In this document: in pieces, positions 22,315-33,977 of the stretch
Layout: each line of letters opens with the position of its first letter
Position numbering within the stretch: the first letter of the stretch is position 1
Source of the DNA: Acarospora socialis
Lineage: Eukaryota; Ascomycota; Lecanoromycetes; Acarosporales; Acarosporaceae
Reading direction: 5' to 3'
DNA: 64,000 bases
Assembly (NCBI GenBank): GCA_025617375.2
Contig: JAMYGW020000009.1
Location: 992,001 to 1,056,000, forward strand
The notes under the pieces: generated by a model
Told to the model about the DNA's origin: nothing
The model's database searches: none
What the model saw: only the letters and a program-made list of their open reading frames with translations
Made by a program: the position numbers and the translations under genes

Positions 22315-23268
22315 GCTTCTCGATTATGCTAACAAGTCTTCAAACAATGTCGTATGGAGAGAATGAACGCGGATTTGGGATGCGTCTCATAGAATAGACC
22401 TCCCCCCAGGGGGTCCCCCAGGGGGTTAAGAACATAGGTACGAGTAAGGCTGACGAGCAGGCTTCGAAGCGCCAGGGTTGGATGCTAGGAAGCATCCAGC
22501 CAATCGTTCACTTTCGGGGAAGGCTATCCGCCATCTGGGCACCGGCGCTAAAATGAAACATGATGCATAACTGGCTGATCAGGTTGTACACAGCTTAAAG
22601 AGTAGGTGGGGTTGAGTTGAACGGCCACAATAATATCAATAGTTGGTGGACTATCCAACTGCCTTATTCCGCTATGTTCAGCCTGAACAGGCAGTTGATC
22701 TGGGAGTTGGTAGAGCGGCAAAACCACTCTAACGAGCTGATTGAAGAAGGCGACTGCCGCAAAGAGCAACAAATACGGAGTACGTTGCTATCACAGCCAT
22801 ACGACAGAACGGGCTGAACACCGCTAAGAGATACTCGCTATTGGTTCGAAGCCTTGACTAGGTCTGCGGCAAGGCAAGAGGATCAGCAAGCATGCAGGTG
22901 TTCCCGCCTTCACTCTTCTATGGCTGTACGAGTAAACTCATGCCATCCACCCAATCTTCAATGAGTGGAGCGCCCACACACCCGGGAGAGTGCATGCTAG
23001 ACAGAGAATGCTCCAAAACCTCTGGCGTGAATTCGGCCGATCCATTCTGACCCATCGACATACACATACGGAGGAACTCTCCAAGTATAGCAGCTTATCA
23101 GTTCCGTATCGAGGAAGCCGGGTTAGAGGGCGGGTGCCTTGATCATCAGCTTCATACACAATCTAGCGCTCCAATTCATTATTTTACCTTATTTCCCCTT
23201 GGGCGCCATTGCAGGACTGCACAATACTCTAAGGTCCTTGCCTTCAGGAAAGGCAAATTTGTTGCTAT
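22315..23268. other. intergenic, divergent promoter region
   Basis: 954 bases between the P450 (minus) and the NLR gene (plus). It contains the paired C5AG5T repeats (listed separately). Minus- and plus-strand frames in 22548-23200 have no family resemblance. Confidence 0.5.
22403..22426. promoter_or_regulatory. two tandem self-complementary C5AG5T repeats (STRE-like)
   Basis: Two perfect 12-base copies of CCCCCAGGGGGT. Each is a 5-base inverted repeat around one A and contains AGGGG, the core of stress-response elements bound by Msn2/4-type C2H2 factors. They lie about 90-110 bases before the P450 start codon, so they probably belong to its promoter or leader. Confidence 0.45.
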
Positions 23269-26200
23269 ATGGCAGATCCTTTCTCCATCATTGTTGGAAC
23301 AGCTGGTTTGACCGATATCTGCATACGTTTTGGGGTCTTCTTGAAACAAGCCATAGATGGATTTCAAAAGGTAGACAAGGATCTAGAGGAATTGTCAAAG
23401 GAGATCACAGCACTCCACTCCGTGAGCGACCTGATCAAACGCAGTTTTGAGGCCGATCTAGCCGGAACAAGGGATGCCAATGACCAGCAGATAATAGACA
23501 ACCATTGGCAAGCGACTCAAACCACGCTAGAAGGATGTCAAGTTATATTAAAGAAGTTGAGTGCCTTAATAACCGATATCCTGGGCGAGGAGAAGCCCAA
23601 ATACGCCAAACTCAAGAGTCTACGAAAGTTTTTGAGGCAGCAGTCAAAGGAGGGCGAATTCGTCGAGTTGCGGCAAAGGCTACGTGCCTATCTGATCGCC
23701 CTGCAAACGAGTTTAGCAGCGGTCAATGTGTAGGCCGAATTGCTCAAGCCCTTCGGCTTCAAGTTGTTAACAAGGAACAGTATCTATACTCGAGAATCGC
23801 AATCGACGTTGAAAGGGTCCTTTTCAGAACTATCAAAGAAGATTCAAAGCCTAGGTGCTGATCTGCAATCCAAAATTATCGCTTTGCAAGCAAACATCGA
23901 ATCTTCCACAGAGAAAACTGTAAGTCATCTATGCCCGAACATGTCAATATAAAAATTAATAACTTTGAAGCTCGACAATGCTGTGACGTCCGCCCAAAAC
24001 GTGGTACCCCTCGCATCTCTCAACAAACACTTTTCTACCCCTCAGAGTGTCAGCAGTATTTTCACTGGTCGGGCTACTGATCTAGAGACGTTGAGAGACT
24101 GTCTCCATGCTCCAACGTCTACCAACCAGCTTCAAGCACAGAGAAGATTTGTCATTTATGGGCTGCCAGGATCAGGCAAAACGCAATTTTGCTGCAAGTT
24201 CGCCTCAGACAACAGGCAAAGGTAAATCAGATAACGACCCTCAAGACAGTCTGTAACTAAGTCAGAGCGCTAGCTTTTGGGGAGTTTTCTGGATTGATGC
24301 GAGCTCCAGTGAGCATGCTAAGCAATCCTTCGCGACAATTGCAAGAATCGGGAAGGTCGAGCCGAATGAACGTGCTGCGAAGAACTGGCTTTCCAACCTC
24401 AGTATAGAGCAGCCGTGGCTGCTCATCATCGACAACGCTGATGAGTTAAGCTTTTCAGTCAAGGAGCTGTTTCCGGATGGTGATAGTGGTGTTATTCTCA
24501 TAACAACGAGGAACCCAATCCTGAAGGTGCATGGCACTGCTGGTCCTCGTTACTATCATTTTGCTGAGCTTGGTGAGGCTGAGTCGGTTGAGCTCCTCCT
24601 AAGAGCCGCCGATGAATCATTGCCATGGTCCCAATCCACCCTCGAGTCAGCAAAGGAAATTTGCAGGAGTCTGGGCTACCTACCACTAGCTCTTCTGCAC
24701 GCAGGAAAAACTATCCTTGCCCGTCTTTGTACCCTCGAGAACTACCTCAGCTTCTTTGAAAAGAACTGGACTCGCATCCGGAAGATGAAAACCTCACACG
24801 ACACAGGTTTCATTACAGATGCCAATGCCGCTATCTATTCGAGCTACGAACTTATACATGATGCACTCGTGGCAAAGGGGACGCAAGCTTCCGGAGACGC
24901 ATTAGATTTACTCAAGATCTTCTCCTTTCTTCATCGTCAACGCATCCGAGTGGACATCTTCCTGCGTGCGGCATCGAATCCTACACTTGAAATACTGGAG
25001 CAACGCCGACGAGCACAAGAGGAAACCATTATCAACAGTCAAGCGAAACCGAATTCTACCCCGGCTCAGACCATCAAAAAGTTTGCTTTTGGGGTACTCG
25101 CGTTCTTGTTGAATCTGGGTTATCGCCCTGTTCTACCACGAATGCTCAGCGACGCGCTCAGATCAAGATCTTTTGATGAATTGCGGCTCCGGGAAGCGTT
25201 GAAAGAGCTCTTTCAGTTTTCTCTAGTGTTTGCTAACCCCGATCCAAAAGACGACAGTTATTCCATGCATCCTGCGGTCCATCTATGGGTGAGAGAAAGA
25301 CCAGAGATGACAATCGGAGACCAAGCAGTATGGTGCCAAGCAACAGCGACTATACTCACCCAAGCCATTCTCCTTCCCCCATTGGGCGATAGAGAGTATG
25401 ACGAAATCCTTCGAAGGGATCTACTTCCACATGTTAGTCATGTACAGAGCAACGAGCAAATGATTCGAGCCAGATTTTCAGAAAATCAGGAATCTAGAAG
25501 ACGAATATGGCCGGTGCTACAGCCGCGACTCAACCGGGCCCAAGCAATGCAGCTTGTCAAGTTCAGTCTGGTGTACGCGCAATGTGGCCTTTTGGAAGAA
25601 GCTGAGAAGCTACAATTACAGGTAAAGGACTTCTGTATGAGAACGGTGGGCATAGAACACACCTCTACGATGGACGTTATGCTATTGTTATCGAGGACCT
25701 ATCAGCTTACGAAGGGCGACGAGGCTGCGGATCTGCAACAACGTGTCTTGGACGTGTGCATCAAGGTTCGTGGCAAGGATGATCTCAAAACACTCAGGGT
25801 CATGGACATATTAGGATCAAGTCGGTGGCAGCAAGGGCGAATTCGAGAAGCGCGAGAAATTCATGAAAATGCCGTGGACGGGTTGAAGAAGGTGCTTGGC
25901 CACGACCACGTAGACACGTTGAGGGCCAAGGGTAATCTTGGCCGAGCGGTTGGAAAGGATTTCGGGTTTTCAAAAGCCATCAAGATACACTCCGAGGTCC
26001 TCTCTGGTCTTCACAAACAGCTCGGCCAATCTCACCTGGATACCCTCATCGCCAAGGACAATCTGGCTATGGCTTACTTCGATAGAGCCGCATATGGCTA
26101 TGGCCATCCCGGCGATCTCGACGCCGCGGCTCAGTTGGAACAAGAGGTTTGGAAGGAGCGGAAGGAAAAGCTCGGAAAGGAGAACCTTTATACTCTCTGG

Positions 26201-26725
26201 GCCGGTCTCAACCTCGCGCGTATCAAGGCCTTACGCGGCGAAATCGACGAAGCCTTGGCGATATTTCTCTCCGGGCATGCAATCGCAAGGCGAAACTTAG
26301 GCGAAACCCACTTCGGTGTTCTCTTCGGCAAGCTCCACTATGGCCGTATTCTTACCTATGCAAAGAGGTACGAAGAGGCGGAGGAGATATTATCGGAGGT
26401 CATTGAGTCATACGGGGGATCGCGCAAAGGCCATCCGGACCGTCTCCTTGCGATAACATCCTTGATCAAGTGCCGGAATCTGCTAGGTAAACAAGCAGAA
26501 ACGACAGCTCTTCACCAAGAGCTTACACAGCGTACTAAAGCTCTCTTCGGTGAAAATCATCCCTGGGTCACATACCTTCTCGATCCGGTGACTCTAGCGA
26601 AAGAGCCGGATGACGAGGTGAAAACACCTGTTGAATCAATCACCAGAGTCAATACAGGCGTTGGTTCTACTGAGACCATGATGCCCGTGGCTATGATTGC
26701 GAAATATGGGCACATCTATGCATGA
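23269..26725 (+). CDS. STAND/NLR protein: fungal N-terminal domain, NB-ARC, TPR repeats
   Basis: Signal-transduction NTPase of the fungal NLR type, likely in non-self recognition. Parts: 23269-23730 (start MADPFSIIVGTAGLTDICIR, the N-terminal domain found on fungal STAND proteins), 23740-23919, 23971-24221 and 24268-26725. Introns 23920-23970 and 24222-24267 have good signals. The NTPase shows FVIYGLPGSGKTQF (Walker A), WLLIIDNADE (Walker B), GVILITTRN and a GYLPLALLHAG helix. The C-terminal half holds about six 42-residue kinesin-light-chain-type TPRs (for example RGKDDLKTLRVMDILGSSRW, GHDHVDTLRAKGNLGRAV). The frame closes at 23731-23733, between the N-terminal domain and the next coiled segment, and I found no convincing intron there. 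The copy may be broken, or may need an unusual splice. Confidence 0.85.
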
Positions 26726-27292
26726 CCTTTTCTGATGTCGTTTTTTATCAATAACACTCCTCTTCGCTTCATGTCTTTCCTAATGAAATAATGAAATAAG
26801 GGCAGGCCTCAGGTCAACATCTTTGGTGAATTGGCAAAGCTGAATCACTTAAACTTTTGTATTGGACCTTGGCCGCTGGATATGTAGAATATGAATATGT
26901 ATATAGAAACATGGATTATGTGGAGGCTCATATACTTTGTATACTTGAGCATTTACTTGACTTGAGTCGGTGGCCGCGAGAACATAGTTGCGCTTCACGC
27001 TCGTTGAGGGCACGCTGCCATGACTCATTATGAACGCGTATGCTCCTTTCACTAAGGCACTAATGCAGCATTTCTGATTGAGACAATCAAAGATAGACTG
27101 TATAGTTTTAGGTCATAAGTGGATTCATTTATAATCTAGAACCATACGAGGCGAATGTGACTGCACGGTCAAACCAGTCTCTCTAGCTTAACTGTCTATC
27201 TGGGTCATGATACAGCACACGCAGTTCTAAGATCGTCAATTCATGCTCCAGAGTAGCTAAGACCAGAACTCCACCATGCACGGGCTGAAGCT
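26726..27292. other. intergenic, convergent 3' ends
   Basis: 567 bases between the NLR gene and SHP1. AATGAAATAATGAAATAAG near 26783-26801 suits polyadenylation of the NLR transcript. I see no gene. Confidence 0.5.
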
Positions 27293-28698
27293 CTATTGCC
27301 ACTTTTGGATCACCACTCCACCCCTCTTCAACTCCGGTAGATCCCCTAATGTAACCGACTTATCACTCAACTCCTTGCTAGGAAAGGTGGTCATAAGAAC
27401 CCAACTTCTCTGAGCGCTATTGGGGCTTGCCGCATTCACAAACGAGTATACGTCGCCTACAGTATGCGTCATGTTGAACCTAGAGGAGGTTCGAGTACCA
27501 TCGCCAAGACGTATCTGCAGCGAGATGGTGGGTTGTGACTCATCCACGTCAACGGTTGCCGACGTGGAACTGCTGGATGATGTGTGTCCTCCACTTGCAG
27601 AGGCCGGCGGTGGCTGCGAGGATGTGGTAGGTCCGACGCCTGGCGTGGGGCTTCCTAGACGCTGCCCACCGCCTGAGAACGGCTTATACTTCTTCTTCGG
27701 CTGCACGTAATTGCCCTCGTGTCTTTCGAGCTTCACGTCCACTTCTTGGTCGCGTTGGACATTCATCACTTCCAAGGGTGCGCGACCTTCTTTAATCATT
27801 TCCAGGATCGCTGCGTTTCTTGGGTCGTCGGTACGGTAAAGGGGTCCGTCGTCCACCGAGAAGCCATCAGACCAGAAGTGTAAGTGTCTCTCTACCGGTG
27901 GAGCTCGTCGGGGGACATTGGCAGTAGGATCTTCAATGACTCGGGACGGTGTGTCGTCTCCTCCAAGAGTTCGTGCAGTTCCAGTGAAGCGAGATGTCGG
28001 ACCCCGCGGATCATCACCGCCAGGTCTTTGCATATTTCTTTGAAATGATAGCGTTAGCCTTTATGTACAATGCTTGAGAGCCTGTGACTTACTGCTTTGC
28101 TCTTGTGATGATCCGTTTTTTCAAATCTTCCGGGTTTTGTACCGCCAAGCCAGACTTTTCTCCGCCAGCGAAAAGATCTTGCTTCTCGTCATAGTCAGAG
28201 TCGTCGTCGTCGTCATGACCATGCCCGGCATGTGCACCACCTTCCAAGTCCCCAAGAGTAGCAAACTTCTTCTGTGGTGCTTGCTTGTTGCGAGAAGAGG
28301 ATGGAGCAGGTGCACTTGAAGTTGTAGGTATTGGCTGAGGGCCTGAACCACCCGCTAACGTCCGTCCACCTGTTGAAGCAGCAGGAGCAGCATGTGTTTC
28401 CTCATCTGGATCTTCCATTTCCATGTCTTCGTGAAGCCCGGGGTCACCTCCTGTTACACCCTCATCGAGAGACGTGTAGTATTCGGCAGCGGCGCTTGAT
28501 AAGTCCCACTGATTTGTGGCAAGGTATTGTTGGGCCTGGTGAACAAAGTAAGCACAGGTCCCACAAAGAAGCATACCATGCTCTAAGTGTCTATAGACTA
28601 CTGTTGCAATTTGAACCCCTTACCTCATGAGGTGCCGTACCAGTCAGGGTGCAGAACTGAGTGATCAGCGCATCGCGGTCAGCAGCGGTATCCGCCAT
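27293..28698 (-). CDS. SHP1: p47/Shp1 UBA-SEP-UBX cofactor of Cdc48
   Basis: Adaptor that links the AAA ATPase Cdc48/p97 to ubiquitylated substrates, membrane fusion and PP1 control. Exons 28698-28624, 28535-28093 and 28037-27293 encode 420 residues. The UBA domain is split by the first intron (DALITQFCTLTGTAPHE then AQQYLATNQWDLSSAAAEYY). A disordered linker carries an Asp run (HGHDDDDDSDYDEKQDLFAG). The SEP domain shows HLHFWSDGFSVDDGPLYR and LEVMNVQRDQEVDVKLERH. The UBX domain closes with ISLQIRLGDGTRTSSRFNM, VLMTTFPSKEL and LPELKRGGVVIQKWQ. The FP-type turn that inserts into the Cdc48 N-domain is present as TTFPSKEL. Confidence 0.94.
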
Positions 28699-29043
28699 TA
28701 CCGCAGACGTTTGTGGTCCAGTGCTTGATTTGGAAAAACGGAGGATGTCGTTGCGATGAAGAGCACCGTAGCTCTCGATATGACTTCAAAGCACAAACCG
28801 AGGCTGATAGTCTAGAGCAGGAGAATGCTATTGTTGGTGCTGGTCTGGTAGAATGGGAATGTTTTCGTTAGGTTGATACCTCCCAAACGTCATTCGCTTC
28901 AGGGTCCAACGCACCGCCACAATTTGCGCCTCAGGCCTCGCCTCATGGCATCTGGAGCTACGCATCGCCAAGGCATATGCCGAAGCACTTCCTGCACCTT
29001 TTCTACAGCTTTCAGTCTCAGGAGGTACATATCTCCATATTTT
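28699..29043. other. intergenic, divergent promoter of SHP1 and MIM1
   Basis: 345 bases between two divergent start codons. No repeat, TATA or CCAAT motif stood out. Confidence 0.5.
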
Positions 29044-29594
29044 ATGATGGCATCGGAGTCGCCAGATCGGCGAAATAATCTCTCCAACTCATCTATGACA
29101 ATACCGTCTGACAGCGAAAACTACTCTGCAAACAACGAACTCTCACCGTCGCCGCCATCCTCCTCAAGCTCGCCCCTAATCCTCTATTCACCACCTACCA
29201 TATGGGGATTGATCAGGGGTGCAGCGATAAATCTCCTCTTACCATTTGTCAATGGATTGATGCTGGGCTTTGGTGAGCTGCTAGCGCACGAGGCAGCCTT
29301 CAGGTTAGGGTGGTCAGGCACAAAGGTAGGTTGTTTGTTTGGTGCAACGTATTGCAATCCCAGGCTTCTACGCGGTCATCGAAGTCATAGCACTGATCAA
29401 TGTCACCAAGCTCGGTGGCATAAGTTCGCGATTCCGCCCGAAATGGCATCATTGGCTAATTCATCTGTGGTCAATAGATATTTCCTAGCGGCCGAGCGTC
29501 AAGGTCAGTTGGACCAGGCATAGAGATCCGAGATGATCCGGTTGAGCGGCAGCGGAACGATGAAGAACTGGAGAGTCTCACGAGTTTGGAATGA
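29044..29594 (+). CDS. MIM1: mitochondrial import protein Mim1 (Tom13)
   Basis: Outer-membrane protein that inserts alpha-helical outer-membrane proteins and helps assemble the TOM complex. Exons 29044-29325 and 29478-29594 encode 132 residues. A disordered Ser/Pro-rich N-terminus (NELSPSPPSSSSSPLILYSP) precedes the conserved block IRGAAINLLLPFVNGLMLGF followed by GELLAHEAAFRLGWSGTK, the single family-defining membrane span. Its GxxxG-like glycines are retained. The 152-base intron (GTAGGT...AATAG) joins K to IFPSGRASRSVGPGIEI, giving a C-terminus that ends LESLTSLE. The second exon is too small to show up as a frame of its own. The start could be either of two adjacent ATGs (29044, 29047). 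Confidence 0.88.
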
Positions 29595-29990
29595 TGGAAA
29601 GGCGGGAATGGTCCTAAGACGAAACTACTCGTCCAGTCAGCTTGGTTTTGTAGGCGTATGGGGAACGTCAAACATAGCGCACGGCGTCCGGGATTAGGTC
29701 AAATATATATACTTTACGAAGTATACTCAACGATTATTATTTTCGTGGACCTACGTAAAGGCAGTCAGTCATCTGTATATGACGCTTTTCAAAACATTCA
29801 CCATTTTACCATTTCTTAGCACTATGACCGCAATAGTAATCGGACCCTGGACGAGAATATCTTAGCCGAAAAGTCGTTTCGGAGAAAGTCGACCTCGCCA
29901 ATACCTGCCGACTTTCTAGTTTTCCTTACTTGGATTCGGTACCCTAGGATGCAATCAACTGAGTGATCGGTGTTGTATAGCTGCTTCATA
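29595..29990. other. intergenic between MIM1 and OXA1
   Basis: 396 AT-rich bases between two plus-strand genes; it should contain the MIM1 terminator region and the OXA1 promoter. I see no gene. Confidence 0.45.
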
Positions 29991-31568
29991 ATGCTCCCCA
30001 GCAGAGGTCTCAGATGGTCTGGCCATGCCATAAGCACAGGTAGACGGCGACTGAACCGACAACCCCTCTCATCGCGACAAGTATGAGCCCCCGACCTGAG
30101 ATCTATCTTACATTGTTAACGAGTAGCAGTTTGCTTCCGCAACACCCCGAAGCAAGCCGCTGTCACCACTCCTAGTATCGAAGAATACCTTACAAGTGCA
30201 TAGGGCAACTTGGCAGAGTCATAACACTCGGGTTCTTTCTCCAGTGCTCGCGACAGCTGGTCTCCGCTTTGCTTCTTCCACCCCCGCCGGAACGTCGCAA
30301 CTCTCCAACTCGGAGTCTTTCGCGAGCCCGACTGATGCATTCAACACTACACCTCTCGACGACCTCGCCCAAATCACGACCAGCGATCTCGCAGCCATTC
30401 CGGAGCAGATAGGCTATCTCAAGTCCCTCGGACTCGACTATGGCTGGGGTCCCACTGCCTTCATCGAAACCCTCCTTGAGCATATTCATATCTACACCGG
30501 AACACCCTGGTGGGCTTCGATCCTCCTCACCGCAGTCGCTGTACGAATTGCGCTTTTCAAGCCATACGTTGCCGCGGCTGATGTATCTGCACGTATCGCT
30601 GCAATACAACCCGTAACGACGCCCATACGGGAGAAGATGATGGCTGCTCAACGAGTTGGGAACCAGCAGGGAATGCTTATGGCACGACAAGAGTTGCTTC
30701 AACTACACAAGAAGGCTAATATCCAAACGTACAAGGCTTTCGTTCCCATGATTCAGGTCTTCTTAGGCTATGGAACTTTCAGACTGTTCAAGGGGATGTC
30801 GGCCCTGCCGGTACCCGGTTTGGAAACCGGCGGGTTTCTATGGCTGAAAGACTTGACGGTGTCGGATCCGTTTTATATCCTTCCACTGGCGACAGCTGGT
30901 GCGTTCTACATGGTGATGAGGGTGCGTACCGCAAGGCAGTCAATTCCTTCGATAATCTTCGAGTTTGTCTGACCGTGGCGCTGACGTTGGCACAGAGAGG
31001 CGGTGAAACTGGCACAATGATGATATCGCCGCAAATGGTAAGGTTCATGACCTATGGTTTGCCTGCACTGTCTGGCCTCATCATGCTGGCCTGGCCGGGC
31101 GCGATGCAACTCACCTTTTTCGCCACGTCCATGATGTCACTGGTGCAAGCTACTCTTTTCCGTAACCCTTCGTTTCGTCAATGGCTCGGTATCTATCCTC
31201 TACCTTCTCGTCCCGTAACGCCCGCTCCCGGCGCCACGGAAACTCCTAAGACCAATTATGACGGTACCATAACGATGTACCAACCTCCTGATGCTGCCGC
31301 ACCTGAGTCAGCGGAAAAGAAAGGGCTGTTACACGGCGCAATCTCGGAAATCAAAGGCATGAAGACGGAAGCTCTCAAGAGCATGAAGAAGGTGGTGGGA
31401 ACTACGAACGAAACCGGTGGGAGAAGGAAAAGGACGGCCGCGGAGCTGAAGTCGGCGCGGGCGTATGAAGAACGTAGGCGAAGGGAAATAGCTCAAGAAA
31501 AAATTGAGAGGGGTTTAGCTCGATCGAGGGCGAAGACGTTGAAGGAACAGGCGTCACGCAATGAATAG
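29991..31568 (+). CDS. OXA1: mitochondrial inner-membrane insertase Oxa1
   Basis: YidC/Oxa1-family insertase of the inner membrane, which takes nascent chains from mitoribosomes. Exons 29991-30080, 30130-30921 and 30996-31568 encode 484 residues. The first exon (MLPSRGLRWSGHAISTGRRR) is a presequence joined by a 49-base intron (GTATGA...GTAGCAG, branch GTTAAC) to FASATPRSKPLS. The insertase core starts with TPWWASILLTAVAVRIALF. The charged loop ARQELLQLHKKANIQTYKAF follows, and then FGLETGG-like PGLETGGFLWLKDLTVSDP, MMISPQMVRFMTYGLP and FFATSMMSLVQATLFRNPSF. The Lys/Arg-rich C-terminal helix (RRKRTAAELKSARAYEERRR) is the ribosome-binding tail of Oxa1. Confidence 0.93.
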
Positions 31569-32092
31569 GTATTCTCAAGGGTTAATAACAGATGTGAATA
31601 TGCTCTGATACAGGCCTGGGTATGATTGCATTGTTGGGCAGCAGCATGTATCGATAGTGTGGAGGGCAAACATTAGATCACCTCTCTGTTCTGACTGACT
31701 GAGTGTATATAAGCAAGGTACGGTCGCTGTAAAAATATTAACCCTGGGACAAGGAGCAGAGGTGATGGTGGCTATGCTTGTCAACAATGAGTTTGATATA
31801 AAAACATTTAAAAGCCAACATATAAATTTGTATCACCTTAGCTGAACTGCATATATGTGGAGCTACTTGTCTATAAGGATCATCACCTACAACACAAACC
31901 AGCTAATAGCGACAAGACGACAGACGAAAAACATCCCAGCCCTATGAACATCGCCGGCATCTGCCGCCTTAGCATCCTGAACCTTAACCTGAACCTCAAC
32001 CTCACAACCCACCTCGCACCAACGTCTCCATCGCATCTCAAACCGACCAACCCACACCGTCTCACATCTCACTTTTCCGCCCAAATCAAAAC
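31569..32092. other. intergenic, TAF11 promoter
   Basis: 524 bases between OXA1 and TAF11. It carries a degenerate tandem ACCTNA repeat (four units, 31981-32004) about 90 bases before the TAF11 ATG. I see no gene. Confidence 0.5.
31981..32004 (+). repeat. degenerate ACCTNA hexamer repeat in the TAF11 leader
   Basis: Four consecutive units ACCTTA, ACCTGA, ACCTCA, ACCTCA. They resemble, but do not match, telomere-type or telobox hexamers. Confidence 0.5.
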
Positions 32093-33450
32093 ATGGCCTC
32101 CCCACCCAACACAGCAACCTCCTCCTTCCCCTCAAACCCGAAGAAACGCCCCTCCCTCCCCCTCTCCCCATCAACCAACAACAACGCCTACAAACGCCGC
32201 AAACCCTCCACGACCCTCAACTCAGCTAGCACCGGCAACACGAGCGCCCACCCCCTCCGGCAAACCTCCTTCCCGCCCGAAGAACAATTCTCCCTCGGCG
32301 ACGACATGCGCAGCCCCAGCGTCGAGAGCTCCGTCGCCGGTGGAGGCGGAGGAGGAGGGGCGAGCGTCGCGGGCGCCAGTGTGGGAGGGGGATCGACGCG
32401 AGGGAGGGGACGGCCGCGGAAGAGTGCGGGTGGGAAGGGAAGGAAGGGGGATGAGGATGGGAGGAGCGTAAGGAGCGGGAAGAGTGGGAAGAGCGGGAAA
32501 GGACGCGGGGGTGTGGGTGAGGGGAAAGGGAGCGTGGGTGGTGGCGGCGCAGGAGGGGGAGGGGAGGAAGGTGTGGAGGGGGATGAGGAGGAGGAGCAGG
32601 ATGAGGGGGGGTTGGATATGGCCGTTATGAATGGTGGAGAGGGCGGTGGGGAGGCGGAGAGGGCGGCGGAGAAGAAGAAGATGGCGTATGTTTTTCCTCC
32701 TTCGTCCTCGCTTCACAATGTACATGGTGGGGGATTGGAAATAAGGATCGGGGGCTGACGAGTGTGTGCGCGTACGTTATAGTGTCCTGATCGACGCCTT
32801 CGACCGCGACCAGCAAGATCGCTACGACATGTACCGCCGTGTCAAGCTGAAGAAGGAGACGGTGCGCAAGGTCCGTTCATTCTTCCCTTACTACCCTCCT
32901 CTACCTTCCCTTTAACCAACCCCACACACCTTCTCGCCTGACAATCCATCTCCCAGACCCCAATCGGTCTTAACTGATACATGAGCCAAACCAGATAACG
33001 AACGCCACCCTGTCACAATCCGTCCCCCCGTCCGTCATCACCACCATCAACGGCTACACCAAAATCTTCATCGGCGCGCTCGTCGAAAGAGCCCGCCAGG
33101 TCCAACTCCAAGAACGCCAAGCCCTCTCCCAATCCTCCCAACCGTCCTCCTCCCAGCCTCCCTCATCGTCAACCCTGCTCCCCTCTTCGTCGGCAACACT
33201 CCCCCCCACCTCCTCCCCCTCAACGCTCCCCTCACAAGCGCAACCGCAACCACAGTCCGAAGCCATTAAAAAGAACACGACAGGGAAAGAAGACTTGGGA
33301 CCTCTTCTACCAGACCATTTCCGCGAAGCCTTACGCCGCTACAAACGCGATGGCGAGGGCGGTGGGACGGGGTTCGCGGGGCTGAGTTTGGGGTTGGGCA
33401 TTAAGGGCGCGGGGAGCGCGAGGTTGGGGGGGCGGAGGCTATTCAAGTGA
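32093..33450 (+). CDS. TAF11: TFIID subunit Taf11 (TAFII28)
   Basis: Histone-fold subunit that pairs with Taf13 in TFIID. Exons 32093-32685, 32783-32870 and 32995-33450 encode 378 residues. The first exon encodes a long low-complexity region (basic AT-hook-like GRGRPRKSAGGKGRKGDEDG, then Gly- and Glu-rich). The conserved fold begins at the end of exon 1 and reads AVLIDAFDRDQQDRYDMYRR, VKLKKETVRK, ITNATLSQSVPPSVITTING and YTKIFIGALVERARQVQLQE. After a Ser/Pro linker comes the terminal PLLPDHFREALRRYKRDG. The second intron uses a GTCCGT donor, the weakest in the gene. The coding strand is strikingly C-rich early in exon 1 and G-rich later. Confidence 0.92.
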
Positions 33451-33977
33451 CGAAGTTCTAGGTTGGAGAAGGTGGGGGATGAATGGATACGCGGATTCTA
33501 GGGCGTGAGGAGAGGAACTCAGAGGCAGGGAGGGAGGGAAGGAGGACGAGGGTATAGGACGAGGGAGGTTCTCAATGCTGTCCTCAACCGCCCTCTGTTA
33601 CGTACACTTACACATGCAAGTCGTCATGGTGGGTTTGCACTAACTATCATATTGCGAGCTCACATCCCCGATTTCGAAAGAATCCTTAGTAATTGATCGT
33701 GAGAACATCCGGCATGGGTGACGAGACGACACGTTATGCTTACAGCATGTATCCAATACATTTGTACCAGGGAATATATATTGAATATAACAAAAATTAT
33801 GGAGGTCGATTCTACCCTCATTCAAGCTACCAGCAAAGACCGAGTATGACATAACCGGAAATAGGACAGGTAACACGAATACGAGCAAACGAAGCGTAAC
33901 AGATTACAACCGGTCTCAAGCTATCTGCTGGCAATTCTTTCATCACCATCCTCCACTCCTCAAATATACATCCCGTC
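33451..33977. other. intergenic, convergent 3' ends of TAF11 and SPE2
   Basis: 527 bases. The first 120 hold a purine-rich tract (GGGAGGGAAGGAGGACGAGG near 33530), and the rest is AT-rich. I see no gene. Confidence 0.5.

Noticed and set aside
22834-22850. GGTTCGAAGCC, like a tRNA B box
   Set aside because: The flanking bases do not form a T-stem and no matching acceptor stem or A box lies at the right distance.
33505-33565. Purine-rich tract considered as a regulatory repeat
   Set aside because: It lies just past the TAF11 stop and looks like ordinary G-rich 3' sequence continuing the late-gene G bias.
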